Part shown: in pieces, positions 1 through 7,759 of the stretch
Layout of the letters: every line of letters starts with the position of its first letter
Numbering within the stretch: position 1 is the stretch's first letter
DNA from: Zobellia laminariae
GTDB taxonomy: Bacteria > Bacteroidota > Bacteroidia > Flavobacteriales > Flavobacteriaceae
Length of the DNA: 64,000 nt
Assembly: GCF_009725995.1 (NCBI RefSeq)
Contig: NZ_RCNS01000001.1
Span: 1,565,024 to 1,629,023, forward strand
Reading direction: 5' to 3'
Notes under the pieces: generated by a model
What the model was told of the DNA's origin: nothing
The model's database searches: none
Seen by the model: only the letters and a program-made list of their open reading frames with translations
Position numbers and translations under genes: made by a program

Positions 1-50
1 TCGTAATGCGGTTTCACCGCAAAGTCTAATTGATTATACAGTTCTTCCAC
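1..50 (-). CDS. N-terminal fragment of an unidentified protein running off the left edge
   Basis: Reading leftwards from a GTG at 50 gives 16 open codons (VEELYNQLDFAVKPHY) to the window edge. A TAA lies directly upstream in frame, so GTG is the only possible start. The call rests mainly on a good Bacteroidota promoter upstream on the same strand (TTTG at 107-104, 22-nt spacer, TACATTTG at 81-74), which would start transcription about 17 nt before this GTG. The product cannot be identified from 16 residues. The gene would be divergent from queD. Confidence 0.4.
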   Translation of the reverse strand, partial: MEELYNQLDFAVKPHY

Positions 51-73
51 TTAGGATAAAATTTAAAAGCCGG

Positions 74-120
74 CAAATGTAATCTTAAAACGAATTGGTT
101 TTACAAATTGAATACCTTTG
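74..120. promoter_or_regulatory. Overlapping divergent promoters for queD and the left-edge gene
   Basis: Plus strand: TACCTTTG at 113-120 matches the Bacteroidota -7 element TAnnTTTG, with TTG at 95-97 as a short-spaced -33 element. This places the queD transcript start near 127 and supports ATG 138 over the upstream in-frame TTG at 108. Minus strand: TACATTTG at 81-74 with TTTG at 107-104. The two promoters interleave within 47 bp, so the polymerases should compete. Confidence 0.6.
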
Positions 121-137
121 CAGCACAATCTTATTTC

Positions 138-590
138 ATGAGTAATATTAGAATCACCAAACAGTTCAATTTTGAGACCGGACATGCGCTTTACGGCTAT
201 GACGGAAAGTGTAGAAATGTACATGGCCACAGCTATAAATTATCGGTAACGGTAATTGGTAGGCCAATCACGGATACGACCCATGTAAAGCAGGGTATGG
301 TTATAGATTTTGGTGATTTGAAGAAAATCGTTAAAGAAGAAATTGTGGACCAGTTTGACCATGCTACTGTTTTTAATAAAAACACGCCCCATGTAGAGTT
401 GGCAAAAGAATTAACTGACAGAGGGCACAGCGTTATTTTAGCAGATTACCAGCCCACAAGTGAGAATATGGTCATCGATTTCTCAAAAAAAATAGGTGCT
501 AGACTTCCAGAAAATATTAGTCTACATTCTTTAAGACTTCAAGAGACCGATACTTCGTTTGCGGAATGGTATGCATCCGATAATCAATAA
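138..590 (+). CDS. queD: 6-carboxytetrahydropterin synthase QueD / 6-pyruvoyl tetrahydropterin synthase family
   Basis: Cytosolic zinc enzyme of the T-fold family that converts dihydroneopterin triphosphate to 6-carboxytetrahydropterin on the way to queuosine. The 150-residue protein shows the three zinc histidines (His16, His29, His31) and the bacterial QueD signature CxxxHGH (Cys25 to His31), plus the conserved DHATVFN and TSENMVI segments. The start is taken at ATG 138; an in-frame TTG at 108 lies upstream of or inside the -7 box and would not be transcribed. No other queuosine gene is visible nearby. A pterin-synthase role rather than QueD cannot be excluded, but the CxxxHGH spacing favours QueD. 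Confidence 0.85.
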   Translation: MSNIRITKQFNFETGHALYGYDGKCRNVHGHSYKLSVTVIGRPITDTTHVKQGMVIDFGDLKKIVKEEIVDQFDHATVFNKNTPHVELAKELTDRGHSVILADYQPTSENMVIDFSKKIGARLPENISLHSLRLQETDTSFAEWYASDNQ

Positions 591-614
591 CACCTTCCTA
601 AAAAGGGTATTCGT

Positions 615-622
615 TATATTTG
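615..622 (+). promoter_or_regulatory. Possible -7 box (TATATTTG) in front of the LpxH-like gene
   Basis: TATATTTG matches TAnnTTTG and ends 7 nt before the ATG at 630, so a transcript from here would be leaderless. No convincing TTG lies at the -33 distance, so the gene may instead be co-transcribed with queD, whose stop is 39 bp upstream. Confidence 0.35.
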
Positions 623-629
623 ACATCAG

Positions 630-1403
630 ATGAAAACCATTACCGTTCCTCAAGGCAAAAAAGTCTATTTTTCCAGTGATAATCACTTAGGTGCGCCAAC
701 TATGGCGGAAAGCCGCCCTCGTGAAAAGAAATTTGTTGCTTGGTTAGATGAAATCAAAGAAGATGCCGCTGCTATTTTTTTAATGGGTGATCTTTTTGAT
801 TTTTGGGCGGAATATAAAACTGTAGTACCCAAAGGTTTTACCCGTACAATGGGAAAACTTGCTGAAATATCCGATTCTGGAATTCCTATTTATTTCTTTG
901 TAGGGAATCATGATTTGTGGATGGATGGTTATTTTGAAGAAGAACTTAATATTCCTGTTTTTCATAAACCACAGCAGTATACTATAAACGGAGTTTCTTT
1001 TTTTGTTGGTCATGGAGACGGGCTAGGGCCTAATGATATTGGTTTTAAACGCATGAAGAAAGTGTTTACAAATCCTTTGGCTAAATGGTTGTTTAGGTGG
1101 CTTCATCCGGATATAGGTGTACGATTGGCAAAACACTTATCCGTTAAAAATAAATTGATTTCAGGAGATGACGATGCCAAATTTTTAGGAGAAGACAATG
1201 AATGGTTGGTACAGTATGCCAAGCGTAAGCTAGAAACAGAGCATTATGACCATTTTATCTTTGGTCACCGTCACTTGCCTATGGAAATAGAGGTGGGTGA
1301 GAATTCAAAATACACCAATTTAGGCGATTGGATTCATTATTACACCTATGCTGTTTTTGATGGGGAAAAGCTAAGCCTTGAAAAATACGAGCCTACTCAT
1401 TAG
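630..1403 (+). CDS. lpxH: UDP-2,3-diacylglucosamine diphosphatase, LpxH-type metallophosphoesterase
   Basis: Calcineurin-fold phosphoesterase of the LpxH group, expected to hydrolyse UDP-2,3-diacylglucosamine to lipid X in lipid A synthesis at the inner face of the membrane. The metal-binding motifs are all present: DNH (17-19), GDLFD (53-57), GNHD (92-95), GHGDG near 127 and a late FGHRH. The length of 257 aa fits the family. The 3' end overlaps the convergent MFS gene by 11 bp, so no terminator separates them. Substrate assignment is by family; a related UDP-sugar lipid phosphatase activity is possible. Confidence 0.8.
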   Translation: MKTITVPQGKKVYFSSDNHLGAPTMAESRPREKKFVAWLDEIKEDAAAIFLMGDLFDFWAEYKTVVPKGFTRTMGKLAEISDSGIPIYFFVGNHDLWMDGYFEEELNIPVFHKPQQYTINGVSFFVGHGDGLGPNDIGFKRMKKVFTNPLAKWLFRWLHPDIGVRLAKHLSVKNKLISGDDDAKFLGEDNEWLVQYAKRKLETEHYDHFIFGHRHLPMEIEVGENSKYTNLGDWIHYYTYAVFDGEKLSLEKYEPTH

Positions 1404-2652
1404 CTTCATGCTCATCAATATCTTTCTGTAAGTCCAATTTTCTAAATGAAGGCGAAACAATAGCTGTGGCGCCTACCGTAATTAAGGTCATAGCACCACC
1501 AAAGACTACTGCAGTTACCGTACCCATCAGTTTTGCTGTTACCCCGCTTTCAAAAGCTCCTAGTTCATTAGAAGACCCTACAAACATAGAATTAACGGAA
1601 GCTACACGTCCTCGCATGTTATCCGGAGTTTTGAGTTGTAATATCGTCTGACGAATAATCATAGAAACGCCATCTACGGCACCACTCAAGAATAAAGCGA
1701 TTACAGAAAGCCAGAAGTAGGTAGAAAGGCCAAAAACAATCATACAGAGGCCAAAACCAAATACCGCGAACAGTAATTTCTTACCGGCATTTTTATGTAG
1801 CGGAAAACGCGTAGACCCCAACATGGTAAGTGCTGCGCCAACCGCGGGTGCGGCTCTCAAAACACCAAAGCCTTCTGAACCTACATGCAGAATATCTTGC
1901 GCAAAGATTGGTAAAAGCGCTACCGCTCCACCAAAAAGTACTGCAATCATATCTAACGTTAAGGCTCCAAAAACAGCTTTTGTACTGAATACAAACCGAA
2001 GTCCTTCTCGTAAACTTTCAAAGACCGGTTCACCGATCTTAGGGTTAAGAATGGGTTTTGTTGAAATTTGAAATAAAGATATCAATGCCATTATTGAGAA
2101 ACCAAAAATGAGGCACATAGACCAATGAACACCAATCCAGCTAATAGAAAACCCAGCTAAAGCAGGTCCTAAAACGGAAGCCAATTGCCAAGTAGTACTG
2201 CTCCATGTGGCAGCATTGGGATATATTTTTTTAGGAACGATTAAGGCTATTAAAGAGAATATGGTTGGCCCAAGAAACGAACGAACAATACCACCTAGGA
2301 AAACCAAAAAGTAAATACCGTATAAAATGGTTTTGGTTTCTAGCTTATCTTCCATAGAAGGCCAACTGAGCATAAAGAGCCCAAAACTGATTACAGAGAA
2401 ACCCAAAATGCATTTTATTAGAAGATTACGTTTCTCTTTTTGATCTACAATATGCCCTGCAAAAAGAGCCATGGATACGGCCGGAATCACTTCCATAAGC
2501 CCAATTATTCCCAAAGAAAGAGGGTCTTTTGTCATGGAATATACCTGCCATTCTATAACAATGAACTGCATAGACCATGCAAATACCATGGCAAACCTTA
2601 CCAACAAAAAGATGTTGAATTCTTTATAACGTAAGGCTGCATAAGGATCCAT
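1393..2652 (-). CDS. MFS transporter of the EntS/MFS_3 type
   Basis: A 419-residue inner-membrane protein with about 12 hydrophobic segments and the usual two-half MFS layout. The N-terminus (RYKEFNIFLLVRF, then a Trp-rich first helix) and the short basic cytoplasmic loop after helix 2 (AGHIVDQKEKRNLL, the MFS motif A position) resemble EntS-like exporters of siderophores or small drugs. Substrate is unknown and no siderophore genes are near. The stop codon overlaps the convergent lpxH end by 11 bp. A weak -7-like TACCTTTA lies at 2689-2682 upstream of the ATG. Confidence 0.8.
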   Translation of the reverse strand: MDPYAALRYKEFNIFLLVRFAMVFAWSMQFIVIEWQVYSMTKDPLSLGIIGLMEVIPAVSMALFAGHIVDQKEKRNLLIKCILGFSVISFGLFMLSWPSMEDKLETKTILYGIYFLVFLGGIVRSFLGPTIFSLIALIVPKKIYPNAATWSSTTWQLASVLGPALAGFSISWIGVHWSMCLIFGFSIMALISLFQISTKPILNPKIGEPVFESLREGLRFVFSTKAVFGALTLDMIAVLFGGAVALLPIFAQDILHVGSEGFGVLRAAPAVGAALTMLGSTRFPLHKNAGKKLLFAVFGFGLCMIVFGLSTYFWLSVIALFLSGAVDGVSMIIRQTILQLKTPDNMRGRVASVNSMFVGSSNELGAFESGVTAKLMGTVTAVVFGGAMTLITVGATAIVSPSFRKLDLQKDIDEHEANE

Positions 2653-2983
2653 AGAAATACTTTTTCGCTAAAAATAAGCCGTAAAGGTATTATTATAATC
2701 CGATGAAGGGTATGCTTAAAATACAAAAAGCCGTTTAGGTTACTATTTCATAAAACCGACTGAGTAGTCAGTTTTTTAAAGTCTTGAATTTACTGTGAAA
2801 GGGTGCTTTATCGACAAACGGTTATTTTTTTAATATGAAACGTGAAGATGATATGCTTCTTGAGCACTGTAGAAATCAAAACCAACCAAGTAGTTTGTAA
2901 TTTTATTTAGAGCAAACGATTAAAAACCCTGAGAAGCCTAATTTATAGAGGGATTATCGATGGACTACGTAGTAAGAAATCCG
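2653..2983. other. 331-bp gene-free stretch with a TetR-like palindrome
   Basis: This gap lies between the MFS gene and the glyoxalase-fold gene. I see no supported ORF or RNA gene. The main structure is the inverted repeat ACTGA-GTAG-TCAGT (2759-2772) in an A/T-rich flank. The left part may carry the MFS promoter (TACCTTTA at 2689-2682, minus strand). Confidence 0.5.
2759..2772. promoter_or_regulatory. Inverted repeat ACTGA-N4-TCAGT, possible TetR-family operator
   Basis: Perfect 5-bp arms around GTAG, preceded by ACCG, resembling operators of TetR-family repressors. It sits about 107 bp upstream of the MFS start codon. No regulator gene adjoins it; the only TetR gene in the window is about 19 kb away (21733-22338). 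Operator function is inferred from symmetry only. Confidence 0.35.
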
Positions 2984-3370
2984 TTAAATGGTAATTTCAA
3001 TTCGGTTGCCTTCTGGGTCTTGGATAACACTTTCATAATAACCATCTCCTGTGGTTCTTGGTTCACTAGGAATCTGAAATCCGTCAGTTCTAAGTTGCTC
3101 GGTAATGGCATCTACTTTTTCTTTTGAACCTACAGAGAGCGCAAAATGAATAAAACCTAAATGTTCTTCCGTAGAATCTGATGCCTTTGTGATTTCCGGT
3201 TTGTGCATGAGCTCTAATCTTGAGCCTTCATCAAAACTTAGAAAGTGAGAAGTGAAGTTTTTGTTTGGATTGTGATAGCGTTCTCCACAAACAGCACCAA
3301 AGTAATGTTCGTAAAAGTGACGCGTGGCTTCAAGGTCAGATACCCATATGGCTAGGTGTTCTATTTTCAT
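2984..3370 (-). CDS. VOC family protein (glyoxalase I / bleomycin-resistance fold)
   Basis: A 128-residue single-module vicinal-oxygen-chelate protein. All four metal-ligand positions typical of glyoxalase I are present: His5, Glu53, His75 and Glu125 (GNRIEI motif), so a metal-dependent lactoylglutathione lyase-like activity is plausible, though many such proteins have other substrates. The start is ATG 3370, not the longer in-frame upstream extension, because ATG overlaps the recJ stop as ATGA, a translational coupling arrangement, and MKIEHLAIWVSD is the usual family N-terminus. Co-transcribed with recJ. Confidence 0.85.
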   Translation of the reverse strand: MKIEHLAIWVSDLEATRHFYEHYFGAVCGERYHNPNKNFTSHFLSFDEGSRLELMHKPEITKASDSTEEHLGFIHFALSVGSKEKVDAITEQLRTDGFQIPSEPRTTGDGYYESVIQDPEGNRIEITI

Positions 3371-5055
3371 TGTATGTCTTTTAATTTCATCTGCAAGCTT
3401 ATATTTCCTTGCCATTCATTTTCATCTAGAGAAAAGACAGCGCTAAAAGGGTTCTTGTTGGCCACTATGGGGAGTTTGTCGCCCATATTAAAACCAATAC
3501 CTCCAATAGGGCCAATTCCGTTTTGCGTAGCAGCTAACTTAAGATGTGCCGCATCTTCACCTACACCTTTTGCATAACCTGTATCTATTAGATTTTCGGA
3601 CATGAATGTTGGAGTCATGTTACCAGGCCCAAAAGGAGCGAACTGTTTTAGTATACGCATCAGTTTTGGTGAAATATCTTTGAAATCCAATTGAGCATCT
3701 ATGGAGATTTCTGGAATTAACAATTTTGGGTCTATGGTTTCGGAGACAACTTTTTCGAATTGTGCTTTAAAGTTTTCGAACTGCTCTTCAAGTAATGTAA
3801 GTCCGGCTGCATATTTATGTCCTCCAAACTGTTCAATGCAATCTGCACAGCCCTGCAAGGCATTATACACATCAAAACCTTTTACGGAACGCGCGGAAGC
3901 TGCTAACTTATCCCCACTTTTTGTAAAGACCAATGTTGGACGGTAATAGGTTTCGGTAAGGCGAGAAGCCACAATACCAATTACCCCTTTGTGCCACGAG
4001 TCTTTATAAACTACAGAAGTAAAGCGTTCTTCTTCTTTATTATCAAGAATCTGTTCAAGGGCCTCTACAGTGATTTCTTTGTCGAGTCCACGTCTGTCTT
4101 GGTTAAATTTTTCAATCTGGGCGGCAAAGGTTTCGGCTTGGGTTAGATCGGTTTCGGTTAAAAGGTTTACAGCATGTTGCCCATGTTCCATTCGGCCAGC
4201 GGCATTTATCCGCGGAGCGATAATAAACACTACATCTGTAATAGTTAGTACCGATTTTTTTATTTGATTGATAATGGCCTTGAAACCAATTCTAGGATTG
4301 GTATTAATCACCTGGAGCCCAAAATAGGCCAATACTCGGTTCTCACCTGTCATTGGCACAATATCTGCACCAATGGCCGTAGCAACCAAATCAAGATATG
4401 GAATAAGGTCCTTAATAGTTTCTCCTTTCCTAGAGCCTAATGCTTGAATCAGTTTAAAACCTACGCCACAACCACAAAGTTCATCGTATGGATAGTTGCA
4501 ATCATCACGTTTAGGGTCAAGAACCGCTACAGCATCTGGTAGCGAATTACCGGGTCTGTGGTGATCACAAATAATAAAATCTATTCCTTTTTCCTTGGCG
4601 TACGCTACTTTGTCAATGGCCTTTACACCACAATCTAGCGCTATAATAAGCGAGAAATCATTGTCTTCGGCAAAGTCGACACCTTTAAAAGAAACTCCAT
4701 ACCCTTCGGTATATCTGTCTGGAATATAGGTGGCAACGTTGGGGTAATAGCTTAATAAATAGGAAGAAACCAAAGCTACTGAGGTGGTGCCATCCACATC
4801 ATAATCGCCATAAACAAGAATATTTTCGTGATTGTCAATGGCCTCTTCAATACGTTCTACCGCAATGTTCATGTCCTTCATTAAAAAAGGGTCATGCAAA
4901 TGCGTTAACTCTGGGCGAAAAAAGTTCTTAGCCGCCTCATAAGTAGTTATATCTCTTTGTAATAAGAGTTGAGCCACTAAATCGTCAACCTTGAGCGCAT
5001 TAGCCAATTGGTCAATAGCGTCCTGTTGAGGTTTGGGTTTAATGGTCCAGCGCAT
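3367..5055 (-). CDS. recJ: Single-stranded-DNA-specific exonuclease RecJ
   Basis: 5'-3' ssDNA exonuclease of recombination and mismatch repair. The 562 residues show the DHH-family motifs: DYDVDG (84-89), the aspartate of ALDCG (141) and DHH (164-166), followed by a DHHA1 domain with a GGHKYAAG motif near residue 410 and a C-terminal OB-like region. Length matches bacterial RecJ. The ATG lies 37 bp after the OsmC stop, so it may be read from the OsmC promoter. It is followed by the overlapping glyoxalase-fold gene. Confidence 0.95.
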   Translation of the reverse strand: MRWTIKPKPQQDAIDQLANALKVDDLVAQLLLQRDITTYEAAKNFFRPELTHLHDPFLMKDMNIAVERIEEAIDNHENILVYGDYDVDGTTSVALVSSYLLSYYPNVATYIPDRYTEGYGVSFKGVDFAEDNDFSLIIALDCGVKAIDKVAYAKEKGIDFIICDHHRPGNSLPDAVAVLDPKRDDCNYPYDELCGCGVGFKLIQALGSRKGETIKDLIPYLDLVATAIGADIVPMTGENRVLAYFGLQVINTNPRIGFKAIINQIKKSVLTITDVVFIIAPRINAAGRMEHGQHAVNLLTETDLTQAETFAAQIEKFNQDRRGLDKEITVEALEQILDNKEEERFTSVVYKDSWHKGVIGIVASRLTETYYRPTLVFTKSGDKLAASARSVKGFDVYNALQGCADCIEQFGGHKYAAGLTLLEEQFENFKAQFEKVVSETIDPKLLIPEISIDAQLDFKDISPKLMRILKQFAPFGPGNMTPTFMSENLIDTGYAKGVGEDAAHLKLAATQNGIGPIGGIGFNMGDKLPIVANKNPFSAVFSLDENEWQGNISLQMKLKDIQ

Positions 5056-5092
5056 GTAAAGGGTATATTGGAACTTAAGTTTGAATTAAGGC

Positions 5093-5521
5093 TTAGTCCT
5101 TATGAAAAATAGTCTTGATTTCTAATGTTGCAAATTGGCGGAACATCTCCATTACACCACAATACTTTTCTACAGAAAGGTCTACGGCTCTTTGCAATTT
5201 TTTCTCCGCTAAGTCTTTTCCGTGAAAATGGTACTCGATAGTAACGGCATCATAAAACTTTGGATGCTCATCAGTTAGATTGGCAATGGTTTCAATATGA
5301 AAATCATCGACCTCTAATTTCATTTTTTTAATAAGCGAAGCAACGTCAAGTCCTGAACAACCCGCTAAACCGGATAGCATTAAAGCTTTTGGTCGCAATC
5401 CTTTTCCTTCGCCACCGTCATCCGGACCTGCATCTATAGTTAAGTTTAGACCTGATGGGTTCGTACTTTCGAACTGCATGTTACCCAGCCATTTGGTAGT
5501 AATATGATTTGTAGTAGACAT
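5093..5521 (-). CDS. OsmC family peroxiredoxin-like protein
   Basis: Small cytosolic protein of the OsmC/Ohr fold, which reduces organic hydroperoxides with paired cysteines. The two conserved cysteines are visible: Cys55 in GLAGCSGLDV and Cys121 in EKYCGVMEMF. The GLRPKALMLSGLAGC segment places it in the general OsmC branch rather than Ohr. At 142 aa it is full length. It has its own -7 box (TATTTTTG at 5552-5545). It probably forms an operon with recJ and the glyoxalase-fold gene, a stress/repair grouping that is inferred. Confidence 0.88.
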   Translation of the reverse strand: MSTTNHITTKWLGNMQFESTNPSGLNLTIDAGPDDGGEGKGLRPKALMLSGLAGCSGLDVASLIKKMKLEVDDFHIETIANLTDEHPKFYDAVTIEYHFHGKDLAEKKLQRAVDLSVEKYCGVMEMFRQFATLEIKTIFHKD

Positions 5522-5544
5522 AATTTTATATTTCTTATAAGTAT

Positions 5545-5552
5545 CAAAAATA
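5545..5552 (-). promoter_or_regulatory. -7 promoter element for the OsmC gene
   Basis: TATTTTTG on the minus strand matches TAnnTTTG and ends 23 nt before the ATG at 5521. No clear TTG was found at the -33 position. Confidence 0.45.
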
Positions 5553-5669
5553 CGATTAATAGATAGATTTTATTGGCTATTCCATCTTGTCTTTGTGTTG
5601 GAAGAGCAAACTTATAAGTAGGAATAAACTCAAAAATTAACTATGCTCCTGAATTGAGAGAATGCTATA

Positions 5670-6254
5670 TTAAGGATTTTCATATTTCAATACTTTTGCC
5701 ACTTGTTTCTGTAATTCCGGTACCACATCAATATCAAACCATGGATTTTTTGATATCCAAAAACGATTTACAGGTGAAGGATGCGGTAAAGGAAAAAAAT
5801 CTGGTAAAAACTCATGATAATTTGCCACGTTTTCGGTGAGGTTTTTTTTGGACAGTTCTTTTAAATAATGGTCTTGTGCATATTTGCCAATTACAAGTGT
5901 TAACTGTACTTGCTCTAAATGGCTCCAGAAAACATCGTGCCATAAGGGTGCACATTCTTTACGCGGTGGTAGGTCTCCTGTTTTAGCTTTTCCGGGAAAG
6001 CAAAACCCCATGGGTAAAATTGCAAAATTATCTGGATTGTAAAATTGCTCATCCGTAACCCCTAGCCATTCTCTTAATTTTCTACCGCTAGGGTCATCCC
6101 ATGCTTTGTTGTGTTCATGGGCCTTTCTACCAGGAGCCTGACTTACTAAAACTATTTTAGCATTTTTTGTTCCAGCTACAATTGGTCTTGGTCCCAACGG
6201 TAAGTGTTCTCTGCAAACTTCACACTTACGTATTTCAGAGAGCAGTTTTTTCAT
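5670..6254 (-). CDS. Uracil-DNA glycosylase family protein with four [4Fe-4S]-type cysteines
   Basis: A 194-residue UDG-superfamily protein. Four cysteines, CxxC at 11/14 followed by Cys85 and Cys101, reproduce the iron-sulfur ligand pattern of family 4/5 glycosylases. The motif A region reads SQAPGRKAHE (38-47), where family 4 normally has a GEAPG-type sequence, and the motif B region is HPSPVNRFW near residue 158. It probably removes uracil or another damaged base, but the altered motif A makes the substrate uncertain. It is the last gene of the DoxX-rsmI-HopJ-UDG operon, starting 2 bp after the HopJ-family stop. Confidence 0.8.
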   Translation of the reverse strand: MKKLLSEIRKCEVCREHLPLGPRPIVAGTKNAKIVLVSQAPGRKAHEHNKAWDDPSGRKLREWLGVTDEQFYNPDNFAILPMGFCFPGKAKTGDLPPRKECAPLWHDVFWSHLEQVQLTLVIGKYAQDHYLKELSKKNLTENVANYHEFLPDFFPLPHPSPVNRFWISKNPWFDIDVVPELQKQVAKVLKYENP

Positions 6255-6256
6255 TT

Positions 6257-6601
6257 TTACTTCCTTTTTAATGGGTCTTGTGCAAAGCTTAAACCTGCAA
6301 AGCCGGTATTTATGAAGTTTCGTATGTTCTGGTGTCCGGTGCCTTCTGCATCTTTTAGAACATCGTTAAAATAAAATGCTCCAAAACAGGCTAAAGCTTC
6401 TTCTTTGTTAAGTTCTTGTTCTTTGGCAAAAGCAAAAAGTTTGCAGGAACCAGAATTCTGTCCTTCGGCATTTTCTAATGTACCGTTGGTAAAAGTAGTA
6501 GGAGTAAAGTCGTAATTAGCATCAATTACCGCCATAGTTTCTGAAAACTCAATGGTTTTAGGGTCGGTCTTTAATTTCTGTATAAAAGTATCTAATGTCA
6601 T
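6257..6601 (-). CDS. HopJ type III effector family protein
   Basis: A 114-residue protein matching the HopJ family (PF08888) along its length, with the characteristic TPTTFTNG, NSGSCKLFAFA, CFGAFYFNDV and HQNIRNF segments. Despite the name, members occur widely in marine and soil bacteria without type III secretion, and none is visible here, so an effector role is unlikely. No signal peptide is seen. It sits between rsmI (5 bp upstream) and the UDG gene (2 bp downstream), so it is co-expressed with nucleic-acid maintenance genes. Confidence 0.85.
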   Translation of the reverse strand: MTLDTFIQKLKTDPKTIEFSETMAVIDANYDFTPTTFTNGTLENAEGQNSGSCKLFAFAKEQELNKEEALACFGAFYFNDVLKDAEGTGHQNIRNFINTGFAGLSFAQDPLKRK

Positions 6602-6606
6602 CTTTA

Positions 6607-7278
6607 TTATTTTTTTCCGGCAACAACTATTACAATTTCACCTTTTGGGGGTTTTTCGGTAAAGTGCTGTACCATTTCTTCGGCTGTGCCTCTCAATGTT
6701 TCTTCGTAAAGTTTGGAAAGTTCCCTTGAAACGGAAACTTGTCTGTCCGCTCCAAAATATTCAGCAAATTGTCCTAAGGTCTTAATCAACTTATAAGGCG
6801 ATTCATAGAAAATAATAGTCCGCGTTTCTTCGGCTAGTAGCTTTAAGCGGGTTTGACGTCCTTTTTTAGGAGGAAGAAAACCTTCAAAAACAAATTTATC
6901 GTTTGGTAACCCACTATTCACTAGAGCAGGTACAAAAGCTGTAGCGCCAGGAAGGCAGTCTACTTCTATATTTTTTTCAACACAGGCTCTGGTCAATAAG
7001 AAACCGGGGTCTGATATGGCAGGAGTTCCTGCATCTGAAATTAAGGCAATAGTTTCACCGGCTTGTAAACGCCTAACAAGCGCTTCTACGGTTTTATGCT
7101 CGTTATGCATATGGTGACTTTGCATTTGAGTGGTTATTTCAAAATGCTGAAGCAGTTTTCCACTGGTTCGAGTGTCTTCCGCAAGAATACAATCTACTTC
7201 TTTTAAAATACGAATTGCACGCAAAGTCATGTCTTCAAGATTGCCGATAGGTGTCGGTACCAAATATAATTTTCCCAT
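6607..7278 (-). CDS. rsmI: 16S rRNA (cytidine(1402)-2'-O)-methyltransferase RsmI
   Basis: SAM-dependent enzyme that 2'-O-methylates C1402 in the decoding centre of 16S rRNA. The tetrapyrrole-methylase fold is clear: N-terminal LYLVPTPIGNLEDMT, then LAEDTRTSGKLL, the ISDAGTPAISDPG loop and FVFEGFLPPKKG. The protein is 223 aa, slightly shorter than the E. coli enzyme because it lacks the C-terminal extension, as is common in Bacteroidota. Starts 4 bp after the DoxX gene and precedes the HopJ-family gene. Confidence 0.95.
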   Translation of the reverse strand: MGKLYLVPTPIGNLEDMTLRAIRILKEVDCILAEDTRTSGKLLQHFEITTQMQSHHMHNEHKTVEALVRRLQAGETIALISDAGTPAISDPGFLLTRACVEKNIEVDCLPGATAFVPALVNSGLPNDKFVFEGFLPPKKGRQTRLKLLAEETRTIIFYESPYKLIKTLGQFAEYFGADRQVSVSRELSKLYEETLRGTAEEMVQHFTEKPPKGEIVIVVAGKK

Positions 7279-7282
7279 AAAT

Positions 7283-7639
7283 CTAAGGTCGTAGCTCTCT
7301 ACCAGTAAAATAGGCTATTAAGGTAGCTATAAGCGCAATAAAGGCGAATAGATAATCTTGGCCATCAGTTATATAATGTGCAAAGAACGCTAAAAGTGTA
7401 TCAAAAAAGAAACCTGCATACGCCCATTCTCTAAGCCATGAGGAGAAATTGCCCCATATGGCTATCAAGCCTAGAATTTTAGCAATGGCCAATGGGTATA
7501 TGAGATAGGTGGGATAACTTAAATGCTCAAAAAAACCGGCTATCATTTCGTATTTAGTGAAATAATTAAATGCGGAAAAGAGCATAATGGCCGTAAGCAA
7601 AACTAAAGCAGACCAATAAAGGGCTTTTTGGGTTTTCAT
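7283..7639 (-). CDS. DoxX family membrane protein
   Basis: A 118-residue protein with four predicted transmembrane helices and the DoxX-type pattern (an early ALVLLTAIMLFSAFNYF helix, the YPTYLIYPLAIAKILG segment, and a short C-terminal tail). Family members are small quinone- or redox-associated membrane proteins of poorly known role. It appears to lead the DoxX-rsmI-HopJ-UDG operon. No TAnnTTTG box was found immediately upstream. Confidence 0.8.
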   Translation of the reverse strand: MKTQKALYWSALVLLTAIMLFSAFNYFTKYEMIAGFFEHLSYPTYLIYPLAIAKILGLIAIWGNFSSWLREWAYAGFFFDTLLAFFAHYITDGQDYLFAFIALIATLIAYFTGRELRP

Positions 7640-7697
7640 GGTGGTAAGGTTTTGGCAATAAAATAAAGAAAACTGCTATCTGAAACTAATTTCCAAC

Positions 7698-7727
7698 AAA
7701 AAAACCCTTTGTTCAAAACAAAGGGTT
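7698..7727 (-). terminator. Rho-independent terminator after the 7760-8470 gene
   Basis: Perfect 11-bp stem AACCCTTTGTT (7703-7713) / AACAAAGGGTT (7717-7727) with a 3-nt loop. Read on the minus strand it is followed by a run of seven T. It lies 33 bp past the stop of the unknown gene and insulates it from DoxX. Confidence 0.85.
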
Positions 7728-7759
7728 ATATATTTTTTAGTTATCGGATAGATATCTAT

